Shown here piece after piece: positions 44,206 through 53,444 of a stretch of DNA of 64,000 nt. The notes below the pieces were generated by a model. The model had not been told where the DNA came from. It saw only the letters and a program-made list of their open reading frames with translations, and searched no databases. A program made the position numbers and the translations under genes. The stretch covers positions 248,001 to 312,000 of the forward strand of contig NZ_LT670849.1 in assembly GCF_900142985.1 (NCBI RefSeq), read 5' to 3'. The stretch is from Bradyrhizobium erythrophlei. GTDB lineage: Bacteria > Pseudomonadota > Alphaproteobacteria > Rhizobiales > Xanthobacteraceae. Every line of letters begins with the position of its first letter. Position 1 is the first letter of the stretch.

Positions 44206-44877
44206 TCAACGCCCTGCCGCCGGCGGCGTCAACAGATAGCCCAGCCCCCTGACGGTCTGGATGATATCGACATCCAGCTTCTTGCGGATACGGCCCACGA
44301 ACACCTCGATCGTATTCGAGTCGCGATCGAAATCCTGATCATAGAGATGCTCGACCAGTTCGGTTCGCGATACCACGCGCCCGGTGTGGTGCATGAGATA
44401 GGCCAGCAAGCGATATTCGTGTGACGTCATCTTGATCGGGTTACCGGAGACGCTGACACGACCGGTGCGGGTATCGAGTGAAACTGGACCGCAGGTCAGC
44501 TCCGACTGCGCATGCCCCGTCGAACGACGAAGCAGCGCGCGAATCCGCGCCAGGATTTCCTCGAGGTGAAAAGGCTTGGCGACGTAGTCGTCGGCGCCGG
44601 CATCGAAACCCTGAACCTTGTCGCTCCAGCGGTCGCGCGCGGTCAGAATGAGGACCGGCATCGAACGGCCGTTGCGACGCCAGGCTTCCAGCACCGAGAT
44701 GCCATCCATCTTCGGCAGGCCGATATCGAGCACGACCGCATCATACGGTTCGCTGTCGCCGAGGAAGTGCCCCTCCTCGCCGTCGAAGGCGCGATCAACC
44801 ACGTAGCCTGCGTCCGACAGCGCCGTGGTGAGCTGGCGATTAAGGTCCGGATCGTCCTCGACGACAAGTAGGCGCAC
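44206..44877 (-). CDS. feuP: OmpR-family response regulator FeuP
   Basis: A 223-residue regulator: a receiver domain (about 1-115) with the acidic pair in LLVVEDDPDL and phospho-acceptor in YDAVVLDIGLPKMDG, and a winged-helix domain (about 130-220, with RDSNTIEVFVGRIRKKL). The GTG at 44877 has GGAG six bases upstream; a TTG four codons earlier overlaps that site and is unlikely. It partners FeuQ, encoded about 100 nt downstream. PhoP/FeuP-type regulators respond to envelope, osmotic or cation signals. Confidence 0.85.
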   Translation of the reverse strand: MRLLVVEDDPDLNRQLTTALSDAGYVVDRAFDGEEGHFLGDSEPYDAVVLDIGLPKMDGISVLEAWRRNGRSMPVLILTARDRWSDKVQGFDAGADDYVAKPFHLEEILARIRALLRRSTGHAQSELTCGPVSLDTRTGRVSVSGNPIKMTSHEYRLLAYLMHHTGRVVSRTELVEHLYDQDFDRDSNTIEVFVGRIRKKLDVDIIQTVRGLGYLLTPPAAGR

Positions 44878-45027
44878 GTTAATCTCCAACTGTGGTTGTC
44901 ACCTTGAGCCCAAGATGAGCGCGCCCGTCGTGAATGGGTTATGAACGGCAGTGACCCGCAAGATTACTTTTTCTTCACAACGGCTTTCAACGCCTTTCGC
45001 CGGGAAATCCGCGAGCACCCTAATTCG

Positions 45028-45699
45028 TTAACGCGCGGCGGGCGCGCCGTTGACGACGATGAAGTCGACCGGGCCGCCCGGCCTATCGTCGTCGAAGACG
45101 CCGATCGTCAATCGCCCCGTCCGCCAGGCCAGCGTGTCGAGGTTGGTTCGGCCCTGGTAGAGCAGCGGGCCGTTGGGATCGTTGTCATGGCCGTGCACGA
45201 CATGGAGATCGCCGTAGCCTTCGGAATATCCCTTCGGATAACGCTTCCATAACAGCGTCTCCTCGCGCTGGAGATCGAGCGGCGTCTGGGGATCGACGCC
45301 CGCGTGCACATACAGACGATGGCGATCGGCATGGAACAGGGCGAGATGATCGAGCCAGTCGAGGTGCGACTGCGGAACGTCAGCCGGATCGCCGCCATAG
45401 GATGCGAGCGCGGCAGCGCCGCCCTTCCCCAGCCAATCCGCCATTTTCGAACCGTGCCGCAACGCGCCGGCCATCATCGCGTCGTGGTTACCCTTCAGCG
45501 TTACCAGATCGAATCCGCCAACGCCCGATCGCAGCCGCTCGATCACTGCCTTGCTCGCCGGCCCCTTGTCGACGTAGTCGCCGATCGTCACGATGGTGTC
45601 CCCGCTGCCCTGGGATCGGACGGCAATTGCAACGAGGCCGTCCTCCAGCAAATCGAGCCGGCCGTGAATGTCCGGGATAACGAAGGTGTTGTTGCTCAT
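45028..45699 (-). CDS. Metallophosphoesterase, PPP-type serine/threonine phosphatase family
   Basis: A 223-residue enzyme with the full dinuclear-metal signature set: DIHG (VIPDIHGRLD), GDxVDxG (TIGDYVDKGP), GNHD (LKGNHDAMM), then HAGVD and HGHDND. Bacterial members act on phosphoproteins or on symmetrical dinucleoside tetraphosphates. The ATG at 45699 (MSNNTFVIP) begins the fold; a longer frame to 45750 is unneeded. It stands alone, divergent from the VanZ-like gene, upstream of feuP. Confidence 0.85.
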   Translation of the reverse strand: MSNNTFVIPDIHGRLDLLEDGLVAIAVRSQGSGDTIVTIGDYVDKGPASKAVIERLRSGVGGFDLVTLKGNHDAMMAGALRHGSKMADWLGKGGAAALASYGGDPADVPQSHLDWLDHLALFHADRHRLYVHAGVDPQTPLDLQREETLLWKRYPKGYSEGYGDLHVVHGHDNDPNGPLLYQGRTNLDTLAWRTGRLTIGVFDDDRPGGPVDFIVVNGAPAAR

Positions 45700-45917
45700 G
45701 GCTAACGCTGCGTCCGCGGTCTCAATATCGTTGTGCACATGCGCGGCCACGCGCAGGTTCGCTCAAGCGACAAAATCTGGGGGAATCGGCGGAAAATACA
45801 AGATTGCGGCGGAGCCCGATTAACCAAACAACGGGTCGCGCATCAAGCCCCGCAGATTTACGTTAGCGGCTTTCATCGCCAAAGCGAGGCTTCAAGCGGG
45901 TTGAGATCAAGTCCGTT

Positions 45918-46298
45918 GTGGCTTACCAAACGGGCATGATTCACAGACTATCCGTCATCGCAGGCTGGCTGGCGCTCGGCTTTGTCGTCGTCGTAACGCT
46001 GTCCCCGGCTGGAGCTCGTCCAACGCTCGCGAGCCCACATCTGGAACATTTCGCGGCTTTTGCGCTGATCGGTTTTGCCTTCGCGCTGGCTTATCCCAGC
46101 CGCGTCCTGCTGGTCTTTGCGATCGTGGTGGGCGCAGCCCTTGGTCTCGAAGCGCTTCAACTGTTGACGCTGGACCGTCACGGCCGCGCCGTCGATGCGC
46201 TAGTGAAGGCGCTGGGCGGCATCAGTGGTATCTGTGTCGGACAGATGGCCTCGTTCCTGCTGCGTCTCAAGCCGATGCAGTCAGATCGCACAATCTGA
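45918..46298 (+). CDS. VanZ-like small membrane protein
   Basis: A 126-residue protein with four hydrophobic segments, the layout of VanZ-like proteins: a first helix (VIAGWLALGFVVVVTLSP), the conserved LEHFAAFALIGFAFALAY, then a third helix leading to LGLEALQLLTLDRHGRAVDA, and a last helix. The acidic/polar GLEALQ...DA segment before the final helix is the family hallmark. Role unknown; VanZ gives low-level teicoplanin resistance in enterococci, but environmental homologues are uncharacterised. The GTG at 45918 or the ATG at 45936 may be the start. Confidence 0.65.
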   Translation: MAYQTGMIHRLSVIAGWLALGFVVVVTLSPAGARPTLASPHLEHFAAFALIGFAFALAYPSRVLLVFAIVVGAALGLEALQLLTLDRHGRAVDALVKALGGISGICVGQMASFLLRLKPMQSDRTI

Positions 46299-46350
46299 AC
46301 CGGCGGTTAGACCTCCGGCTTTCCCCGATCCGTAGCGGACGTTCGCAGCG

Positions 46351-46512
46351 CTAAAACGCCCGGCGTGGATGCCCGAACATCGAGATGCGCGGCGCGACAC
46401 CTACGAATTGGGCCCGGCGCCGGTGCGAGCGCCACACGCAAACAGCATATCCGACGATGATACCGGCCACGAAAATCGACGACTGAAGGAAAAGGGTGAG
46501 CATGGACTGCAT
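46351..46512 (-). CDS. 53-residue single-span membrane protein
   Basis: A small gene read directly from the minus strand: ATG at 46512 with GGGGGGAT upstream, TAG stop at 46351. The product opens MQSMLTLFLQSSIFVAGIIV, continues with a short GYAVCVW end of helix, and then a strongly basic cytoplasmic tail (RSHRRRAQ...). One transmembrane helix at about residues 5-27. Function unknown. No other gene is credible in 46299-46755. Confidence 0.6.
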   Translation of the reverse strand: MQSMLTLFLQSSIFVAGIIVGYAVCVWRSHRRRAQFVGVAPRISMFGHPRRAF

Positions 46513-46755
46513 CCGGTTATCCCCCCGCGCTTATGTATCGCCCCGATAGGGCGACATCATGATTTCAAGTGCGGAAAACTCACCCAGCATCGCCTTGCCA
46601 GGAGATCGCAACGATCCGGGCAAATTCTCACGGCGAGATCATGACGCGATTCGCGGTCGTTGAAAAACCGGATTAGTACGGACACCGGAATTGCACGGAT
46701 ATTGGTAAACAGCCGGCCAACGCGGACGGCACAAGTTCCACGATCCAAGCAACAC

Positions 46756-46908
46756 TCAGGTCCGGAAGAACGCGAACCAGACGACACCCAGGATCAAGAC
46801 GGCAAGGCCGGTGGAGACAGCCAGTAGCGCCAGAACCGACGGTCCGGGCTCGGCCTGCCGCGCCTCGGTCGGGGTCTCAACGATTTGACGTTCTCGTTGC
46901 GTTGCCAT
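46756..46908 (-). CDS. 50-residue single-span tail-anchored membrane protein
   Basis: A small gene: ATG at 46908, TGA at 46756. The N-terminal half is polar (MATQRERQIVETPTEARQAE); the C-terminal half is one long hydrophobic helix (VLALLAVSTGLAVLILGVVW) ending FAFFRT, so the protein is probably anchored by its tail with the N-terminus in the cytoplasm. Function unknown. It is divergent from ku; the 274-bp gap 46909-47182 holds no other gene. Confidence 0.6.
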   Translation of the reverse strand: MATQRERQIVETPTEARQAEPGPSVLALLAVSTGLAVLILGVVWFAFFRT

Positions 46909-47182
46909 GGTAGCCTCAATTCGCGTTCAGGCTGCGCGCGCTCTATGCCGCCGCGAGTAAGGGGCAACGCCCGATTTCCGATCATGTTCCGGCCTGCGCC
47001 AACAGCGATAGCCATTCGAAAGCTCGATGATTGCTGCGCCGCCGCCTCGCTTTAGCCGGCACTCGTTTGGCAACCCCGGTGCGGTTAACGCCGTTAGGAG
47101 ATTCCCCGCCCGGCTTGTTCAAAAACGAGCCCCGCAGTGATAGTCTCTGCGTTTTGGTCTGTTGCGTCTCAAGGAGTATCCC

Positions 47183-48148
47183 ATGGCCCCCCGCGCCAAC
47201 TGGAAGGGTTTCCTGCGCCTTTCACTGGTGACCTGCCCGGTCGCGCTTTATCCTGCGACGTCCGACACCGAAAAGGTCAGCTTCAACCAGATCAACAAGA
47301 AGACCGGCCACCGCATCAAATATGCCAAGGTGGACGCCGATACCGGCGAGGAGGTCGCTTCCGAGGACATCGTCAAGGGCTACAAGGTCGATACCGACAC
47401 CTACATCGAGGTGTCGAAGGAAGAGCTCGAGGACATCGCGCTCGAATCCACCCATACGATCGAGATCGACGAGTTCGTTCCCAAAACCGACATCGATAGC
47501 CGCTACCTGATCCGTCCCTATTATCTCGTGCCCGACGGCAAGGTCGGCCACGACGCCTTCGCCGTGATCCGCGAAACCATCCGCAGCATGAACAAGGTCG
47601 CGATCGGCCGCGTGGTCCTGACCAACCGCGAGCACATCGTTGCGCTGGAACCGCTCGGCCAGGGCCTGATGGGAACCCTGCTGCGCTACCCCTACGAGGT
47701 GCGGAGCGAGAAGGAATATTTTGACGACATCCAGAACGTCAAAGTCACGAAAGACATGCTGGATCTCGCCAGGCACATCGTCGAAAAGAAATCCTCAGAC
47801 TTCGAACCCGACAAGTTCGAGGACCACTACGAAACCGCGCTGATCGATCTCATCAACCAGAAGCGCGCCGGCATTCGCCCGGCCGCGAAAGCCACGCCCA
47901 AAACGGGCGGCAACGTCATCAACCTGATGGACGCGCTCAAGCGCAGCCTCGCCAGCGAACGGCAAGCGCTTGCCGCCCCGAAGGCCGTCAAAGGCAAGAA
48001 ACCGAAGAAGCGCATCGAAGGCCAGCGCGAGATGTTGCTGCCGATCAGCGGCAAGCGTGCGGCCAAGGAAGAAGCCAAGGCCGAGACGAAAGCTGCGCCC
48101 GCAAAAAAGCCCGCGCGTAGCTCCGCGCGGGCGAGGAAAGCCGGATAG
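47183..48148 (+). CDS. ku: Non-homologous end-joining protein Ku
   Basis: A 321-residue prokaryotic Ku. The core ring domain (about 1-255) opens PRANWKGFLRLSLVTCPVAL and includes YLIRPYYLVPDGKVGHDAFA; the C-terminal 65 residues are Lys/Ala/Arg-rich (KKPARSSARARKAG), the basic tail that binds DNA and stimulates LigD. The ATG at 47183 follows AAGGAGTATCCC. No ligD gene lies within the window. The last 45 bases of the gene also contain a perfect intrinsic terminator for the opposite strand (48103-48132). Confidence 0.92.
   Translation: MAPRANWKGFLRLSLVTCPVALYPATSDTEKVSFNQINKKTGHRIKYAKVDADTGEEVASEDIVKGYKVDTDTYIEVSKEELEDIALESTHTIEIDEFVPKTDIDSRYLIRPYYLVPDGKVGHDAFAVIRETIRSMNKVAIGRVVLTNREHIVALEPLGQGLMGTLLRYPYEVRSEKEYFDDIQNVKVTKDMLDLARHIVEKKSSDFEPDKFEDHYETALIDLINQKRAGIRPAAKATPKTGGNVINLMDALKRSLASERQALAAPKAVKGKKPKKRIEGQREMLLPISGKRAAKEEAKAETKAAPAKKPARSSARARKAG
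48103..48132 (-). terminator. Intrinsic terminator for the Flp pilin gene, embedded in ku
   Basis: On the minus strand a 9-bp stem (GCCCGCGCG / CGCGCGGGC) with a 6-nt loop is followed directly by TTTTTT (48103-48108). It begins 27 bp after the pilin stop codon, and all of it lies in the coding sequence for the basic tail of Ku. Confidence 0.72.
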
Positions 48149-48159
48149 CGAAGGCGCCG

Positions 48160-48324
48160 TTATTTCAGCGACGTATTGATCAACCCGAAGTTGCTGCTCA
48201 GCGTGCTGCCGATGCCTCTGACGGCGGTGATGATCACGATGCTGATGCCGGCGGCAATGATGCAATATTCGATGGCCGTCGCGCCGGATTCATCACGCAG
48301 AAATCGCGAAATCAGCTGCAACAT
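48160..48324 (-). CDS. Flp/Fap-type IVb pilin
   Basis: A 54-residue prepilin. After a short leader (MLQLISRFLRDESG) comes ATAIEYCIIAAGISIVII, the Flp hallmark with the Glu-Tyr pair, and a hydrophobic polymerisation helix, then a short polar tail. Prepilin peptidase would cleave after the Gly before ATAIEY. Flp pilins form Tad pili for surface attachment. No tad/cpa genes are in the window, so this is an isolated copy. The ATG at 48324 begins the typical leader. It converges on ku with 11 bp between stops. Confidence 0.85.
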   Translation of the reverse strand: MLQLISRFLRDESGATAIEYCIIAAGISIVIITAVRGIGSTLSSNFGLINTSLK

Positions 48325-48573
48325 CCAGAACTCCCGCTCGCTCAACCAGAGCGCATGCATTGCCTCACAACTCGCGTTGGAATCTAGGATTCATTGGTTA
48401 CGGGTGCATTGAGGAAGAGCCTGAACGGCCGATTAATTGTAACGGCCTTGCGCCCTCGATATTCCGATAACTCATTGCCCGATCTGGAAAATCCGAAAAC
48501 GCGTATTTTGCGGCCTGCTCGATTGATCGGACGAGGCCCCGTCAGCGCCCCGCGCCCTGAGCGCCGGGCCGCC

Positions 48574-50151
48574 CTACTCCATCAGTTCGGCAGGTTGCGC
48601 GGGACCGGCCAGCGGCCGTTCTTCCATCAAGGCCATGCTGATCGACGCGACGATCATCAGCGCCGCGGCTGCGCCGAACACGTAGCGGAACGCGACGATC
48701 ATGTCGGCGGCGACCACGGAACTCACGACGCCACGATGCTCGCCTGAAAACGAGATGTCGCCGCCGAGCGCCATCAGCAGGATGGCCGAGAACACGGCAA
48801 CCGTGAACGAGGCCATCAGTGCGCGAAAGAAGTTGGTAGCGCCGGTGATGGTGCCGATCTGCGACCTCGCAACGGAATTCTGCGCCGATACGGTTGAAAC
48901 CGGAAACGCCGTTCCCAATCCCAGCGCGAAGGTCGACAACAACACCAGCAGCAGCCATAGCGGCATCGGCGCAAACATCATCGCCGCGGCCGTCGCGGCG
49001 GCCACGATGGTTCCAGCGATCGCAACCCACTTGTAGTGCCTGGCGCGGGCCATGGTGCGGCCGGCTATCGCCGCCCCGAACGTCGAAATCGCAGCCAGCG
49101 GAATCAGGGCCAGGCCGGCCTCGCTGGCGCTCAAGTGATAGACGCCCTCGTAATAGAGCGGCAGGTAGACGGTCAGTCCCAACATCGCGCCCATGGCGCA
49201 GCCGCCGCAAACCATCGCGTAAGGCACCACCGTGCCGCCCATCAGCGACAACGGCAGGAACGGCTCGTCTGCGCGCGAGGCGTGCCACACGAAGGCAAGG
49301 GTAAGCGCGATGGAAGCGCCGATCATCGCCATGATGGTCGGCGACAGCCACAGATAGCGCGTGCCGCCCCAGGTCAGCACCAGCATCACCACCACGGCGG
49401 CCGCCATCAGCAGCACGCCGCCAAGCCAGTCGACCTTGCGGCGGCGGTGAAAGACCGGAATCCGGCCCATCTTGGGCAACAGCAGCGCCATCGAGATAAG
49501 CCCAAGCGGCACGTTGATCCAGAAGATCATCGACCAGTGCAGATGTTCGGCAAAGACACCGCCGAGGACCGGCCCACCGATGCCTGCCGCCATCCAGACG
49601 CCGCTGAAATAGGCCTGGTACTGGCCGCGCTCGCGCGGCGTCACAACGTCGGCAATCACGGTTTGAACGATCGGCAGAATGCCGCCGCCGCCGAGGCCTT
49701 GAAGTCCGCGCGCGATAATCAGGATCGGCATATTGGGTGCGATCGCACACAGGATCGAGCCGACGACAAACAGGCTCATCGAGGTGATGATCGTGGCGCG
49801 GCGGCCATAGATGTCGCTCAGCGTGCCGAACACCGGCGCCACCGCGGTCGACGCCAGGAGATAGGCGGTAATCACCCATGACAGGCTGGAGACGTCACTG
49901 AACTGCCGCCCGATGGTCGGCAATGCCGTAGCGACGATGGTCTGGTCGAGCGCGGCCAGAAACATCGTCAGCATCAGGCTCATCAGAATCGTGCGGACTT
50001 CGCTCTGCGTGAGCGGCGCAGGCGGCGCGATCGGCGGCGCATCGCTGATGTCAGGGATGTCCGAAGGCGCAACCGTGGGTTCGACCGCGAGACTCTCGGA
50101 CAAGGTTTGCTCGTCGGCCGACGGACGGCCTTGTCGTTCGAACTTGTTCAT
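48574..50151 (-). CDS. MFS multidrug efflux transporter, DHA2 (EmrB/QacA) family
   Basis: A 525-residue protein with a 50-residue polar N-terminus and 14 predicted spans. DHA2 landmarks: the LDQTIVATALPTIGRQF motif after helix 1, the GTLSDIYGRR loop between helices 2 and 3, and GWMLGxxxGPxxGG-like antiporter motif C here as SGVWMAAGIGGPVLGG. It should expel hydrophobic drugs or toxic metabolites in exchange for protons. No membrane-fusion partner or regulator gene is adjacent. An intact long frame on the opposite strand is only a codon-bias shadow. Confidence 0.87.
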   Translation of the reverse strand: MNKFERQGRPSADEQTLSESLAVEPTVAPSDIPDISDAPPIAPPAPLTQSEVRTILMSLMLTMFLAALDQTIVATALPTIGRQFSDVSSLSWVITAYLLASTAVAPVFGTLSDIYGRRATIITSMSLFVVGSILCAIAPNMPILIIARGLQGLGGGGILPIVQTVIADVVTPRERGQYQAYFSGVWMAAGIGGPVLGGVFAEHLHWSMIFWINVPLGLISMALLLPKMGRIPVFHRRRKVDWLGGVLLMAAAVVVMLVLTWGGTRYLWLSPTIMAMIGASIALTLAFVWHASRADEPFLPLSLMGGTVVPYAMVCGGCAMGAMLGLTVYLPLYYEGVYHLSASEAGLALIPLAAISTFGAAIAGRTMARARHYKWVAIAGTIVAAATAAAMMFAPMPLWLLLVLLSTFALGLGTAFPVSTVSAQNSVARSQIGTITGATNFFRALMASFTVAVFSAILLMALGGDISFSGEHRGVVSSVVAADMIVAFRYVFGAAAALMIVASISMALMEERPLAGPAQPAELME

Positions 50152-50262
50152 GTGGAAATTGGGCTGAAGACAACCGGAATTTGCACCCGTATTTAGGGGA
50201 CGAATCGGGGTTGCGGCAGCACCTTGGGCGCATGGGTGCGTCCCGATGGACGCCCGAACACG

Positions 50263-50784
50263 TCAGCGCGAGGATGTCGGGCGCTTTTTCAATCGGGCGC
50301 GCTTGGGCAGAAGCGCCGGCCAGCCCACGATATGGTCTTCGAGATCTTCGTCGGCGATCTCGTTCTCGGTTCCCTCCACCCGTCCGCGCACGGAAACGCC
50401 GGCTTCATGAACCGTGTTGGGATCGCCTGAAATCAGCGGGTGCCACCAATAGAGGTCGCGGCCTTCGGCGACCAGGCGGTACCCACAGCTCGGCGGCAGC
50501 CAGTTCAACGTGCGGACGTTCGCTGGCGTCAGTCTGACGCAGTCCGGAACCCGCGCCGAGCGGTGCTCATAATCCTTGCACGCACAGAGACCTGCATCGA
50601 GAAGCTTGCAGGAAACGTGAGTGAAATAGATTTTGCCGGTGTCTTCGTCCTCGAGCTTTTCGAGGCAGCAACGGGCGCAACCGTCGCACAGGCTCTCCCA
50701 CTCGGTCTCCGACATTTCTTCCAACGTCTTGGTTTTCCAGAAGAATCCCTCTTGTCCGGAAGGCGGCTTGGGCTTTGCGGTCAT
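50263..50784 (-). CDS. YcgN-family cysteine cluster protein (UPF0260)
   Basis: A 173-residue soluble protein with the CxxCxxCC-type zinc/iron cluster motif [11 protein letters not shown], followed by [27 protein letters not shown] and [12 protein letters not shown], all characteristic of UPF0260/YcgN. The biochemical role is unknown; relatives are annotated as iron-sulfur or zinc proteins. It is divergent from the penicillin-binding protein gene across 295 bp in which I see no other gene. Confidence 0.85.
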   Translation of the reverse strand: MTAKPKPPSGQEGFFWKTKTLEEMSETEWESLCDGCARCCLEKLEDEDTGKIYFTHVSCKLLDAGLCACKDYEHRSARVPDCVRLTPANVRTLNWLPPSCGYRLVAEGRDLYWWHPLISGDPNTVHEAGVSVRGRVEGTENEIADEDLEDHIVGWPALLPKRARLKKRPTSSR

Positions 50785-51079
50785 GGTTTGCGCGCTTCTC
50801 AGATGGATTTGGCTTTGCCCTTCTAGGGGTTGGCCCAGCCCCCGCGCAAGTGGCGGAATGGTGGGCTGGCTGACGTTAGCCGTCCCCGTTGAAATGTGAG
50901 CCCAGCCATTGGTTTATCGCCCCTGCTCGGCTAGATAGGAGTGTGGGGCAGCCACGGCACTGATATGCCTTGGGTTTGCCGTAACATTCCCTAAGAGTCG
51001 AGGTACCTGCACCGCTTGCGGTGAAGCGACTTCAAATCGAAAACGACAGCGGAATTCTCGTTTCAGGTAACGCCTGCCC

Positions 51080-53350
51080 GTGCGCAAGATCGATCTCGCC
51101 GAGTGGAGAAAGAGGATCCGGCACTGGATGCTGGACCTCGACGCGCGCATCGACTCGACGCTGTTCTCGACCGGCAAAGGCGCCCGCGAGCTCTATGAAC
51201 GCTACTCGGCTTTCATGGACCGCTTTTACGTCGGCCGCTGGAAGCGCTGGGTTTTCATCGAGCCGCTGTCGGAGGCCGCAACGCTCGGCCTCGGCGGCAT
51301 GGTGCTGATGCTGGCACTCGCCGTGCCGGCCTTCCGCGAAACCGCCGATGAAGACTGGCTGAAGAAATCCGACCTCGCGGTGAGTTTTCTCGATCGTTAC
51401 GGCAATCCGATCGGCAGCCGCGGCATCAAGCACAACGACTCGATTCCGCTGGAGGATTTCCCGGACGTCCTGATCAAGGCGACGCTCGCGACCGAAGATC
51501 GCCGCTTCTACGATCATTTCGGCATCGACGTCGCCGGCACGGCGCGCGCGATCGTGACCAACGCCCAGGCCGGCGGCGTGCGGCAAGGCGGTTCGTCGAT
51601 CACCCAGCAGCTCGCCAAGAACCTGTTTCTGAGCAATGAGCGCACCATCGAGCGCAAGGTGAACGAGGCGTTCCTGGCGATCTGGCTGGAAACGCGGCTC
51701 ACCAAGAATGAAATCCTGAAGCTTTACCTCGACCGCGCCTATATGGGCGGCGGCACCTTCGGCGTCGACGGCGCGGCACACTTCTATTTCAACAAGTCGG
51801 CGCGGGACGTGAACCTCGCGGAAGCCGCGATGCTCGCCGGCCTGTTCAAGGCGCCGACCAAATATGCGCCCCACATCAACCTGCCGGCCGCGCGTGCCCG
51901 CGCCAACGTCGTGCTCGACAATCTGGTCGATGCCGGCTTCATGACCGAAGGCCAGGTGTTCGGCGCACGGCGCAATCCGGCGACAGCCGTCGACCGGCGC
52001 GACGAGAATTCGCCGAACTACTATCTCGACTGGGCCTTCGACGAGATGCGCAAACTCGTCGACACCTTTCCGAAATCCTACAACGAGCGCGTCTTCGTGG
52101 TGCGTACCGCGATCGACATGAACGTGCAGCGCGCGGCCGAAGAAGCCATCGAAAACCAGCTGCGCCAGTTCGGCCGCGACTATCACGCCACGCAGGCCGC
52201 CACCGTCGTCTCCGACCTTGATGGCGGCATTCGCGCGATGGTCGGCGGCCGCGACTACGGCGCGAGCCAGTTCAACCGCGCCACCGACGCGTATCGGCAA
52301 CCGGGCTCGTCGTTCAAGCCCTACGTCTACACCACCGCGCTGCTCAACGGCTTCAAGCCGACTTCGATCGTGGTCGACGGTCCGGTCTGCATCGGCAACT
52401 GGTGCCCGCAGAACTATGGCCATTCCTATTCCGGCGCGGTCACGCTGACGCAGGCGATCACCCGCTCGATCAACGTCGTTCCGGTGAAACTGTCGATCGC
52501 GCTCGGCGGCAAGGCGCCGAATCCGGCCAAGGTCGGCCGCGCCAAGATCGTGGAAGTAGCGCGCCGCTTCGGCATCAAGGCGCCCCTGCCCGACACGCCG
52601 TCGCTGCCGATCGGTTCCGACGAAGTCACCGTGGTCGAGCATGCGGTCGCCTACGCCACCTTCCCGAACAAAGGCAAATCGGTCACGCCACACTCGGTGC
52701 TGGAAGTCCGTACCGGCGCGGGCGACCTGGTCTGGCGCTTCGACCGCGACGGCAAGAAACCGCTACAGGCGATTCCGGCTTCGACTGCGGCCGACATGGC
52801 CCAGATGATGAGCCACGTCGTCAGCGAAGGCACCGCGCGTCGCGCTGCACTCGACGGCATTCCGACCGCCGGCAAGACCGGCACCACCAACGCGTATCGC
52901 GATGCCTGGTTCGTTGGATATACCGGCAATTTCACCTGCGCGGTCTGGTACGGCAACGACGATTACTCGCCCACCAACCGCATGACCGGTGGTTCGCTGC
53001 CGGCGCAGACCTGGCACGACATCATGGTCGCCGCGCATCAGGGCGTCGAGATCAAGGAACTCACAGGGGTCGGCATGGGCACGAAACTGCCGTCCTCGCC
53101 CGCTGCCGCCGCGATGGCCGCCAATGCAGGTCCGAAGCCGTCGGAGGCCAAGCCACCGCCGGTCCTCACCAAGCGCGGCGCCGACATCCTCGTGCGCGTC
53201 GAGAAGCTGCTGGATGATGCGGCCAAGACCGCCGACGAACCGGCCAAACCGGCGAAATCGACCTCCTCGGCCCCGGCCGGATTTACCGACAGCTTCGCTT
53301 CGGCACTGCCTGGCAGCCCCGCGGCCCCGGCCGCTTCGCGCAAGAATTGA
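51080..53350 (+). CDS. Class A penicillin-binding protein (PBP1A-like, glycosyltransferase/transpeptidase)
   Basis: A 756-residue bifunctional murein synthase. A membrane anchor (about residues 70-92) is followed by the GT51 glycosyltransferase domain (TEDRRFYDHFGID with the catalytic Glu, and GGSSITQQLAKNLFLS, about 130-320). The transpeptidase domain has the SxxK serine in GSSFKPYVYT, SxN in TRSINVVPVK and KTGTT. The C-terminal 80 residues are Ala/Pro/Lys-rich. It polymerises and cross-links peptidoglycan at the outer face of the inner membrane. The start is the GTG at 51080. An A-B repeat begins 2 bp after its stop codon. Confidence 0.9.
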   Translation: MRKIDLAEWRKRIRHWMLDLDARIDSTLFSTGKGARELYERYSAFMDRFYVGRWKRWVFIEPLSEAATLGLGGMVLMLALAVPAFRETADEDWLKKSDLAVSFLDRYGNPIGSRGIKHNDSIPLEDFPDVLIKATLATEDRRFYDHFGIDVAGTARAIVTNAQAGGVRQGGSSITQQLAKNLFLSNERTIERKVNEAFLAIWLETRLTKNEILKLYLDRAYMGGGTFGVDGAAHFYFNKSARDVNLAEAAMLAGLFKAPTKYAPHINLPAARARANVVLDNLVDAGFMTEGQVFGARRNPATAVDRRDENSPNYYLDWAFDEMRKLVDTFPKSYNERVFVVRTAIDMNVQRAAEEAIENQLRQFGRDYHATQAATVVSDLDGGIRAMVGGRDYGASQFNRATDAYRQPGSSFKPYVYTTALLNGFKPTSIVVDGPVCIGNWCPQNYGHSYSGAVTLTQAITRSINVVPVKLSIALGGKAPNPAKVGRAKIVEVARRFGIKAPLPDTPSLPIGSDEVTVVEHAVAYATFPNKGKSVTPHSVLEVRTGAGDLVWRFDRDGKKPLQAIPASTAADMAQMMSHVVSEGTARRAALDGIPTAGKTGTTNAYRDAWFVGYTGNFTCAVWYGNDDYSPTNRMTGGSLPAQTWHDIMVAAHQGVEIKELTGVGMGTKLPSSPAAAAMAANAGPKPSEAKPPPVLTKRGADILVRVEKLLDDAAKTADEPAKPAKSTSSAPAGFTDSFASALPGSPAAPAASRKN

Positions 53351-53351
53351 A

Positions 53352-53430
53352 CTAGTGCAGCGAATTTGAAGTTCCTATCCGTGGCAGCACAAACTCATCA
53401 TAGGAACTTCAAATTCAAAGGCTGCACTGG
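53352..53430 (+). repeat. Hairpin repeat element A, locus 2
   Basis: A 79-bp imperfect palindrome: CTAGTGCAGC then AATTTGAAGTTCC pairs with GGAACTTCAAATTC then GGCTGCACTGG. It starts 1 base after the penicillin-binding protein stop and is 14 bp from element B. Same element as 6561-6638. Confidence 0.9.
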
Positions 53431-53444
53431 CAAATTTAGGTTTG

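Noticed and set aside
48542..49879. A 445-codon frame overlapping the DHA2 efflux gene in another phase
   Set aside because: Arg-rich out-of-phase shadow on the same strand; the true frame has 14 membrane spans and DHA2 motifs.
51032..52693. A 553-codon minus-strand frame opposite the penicillin-binding protein gene
   Set aside because: No domain; mirrors the coding phase of a gene with all transpeptidase motifs.
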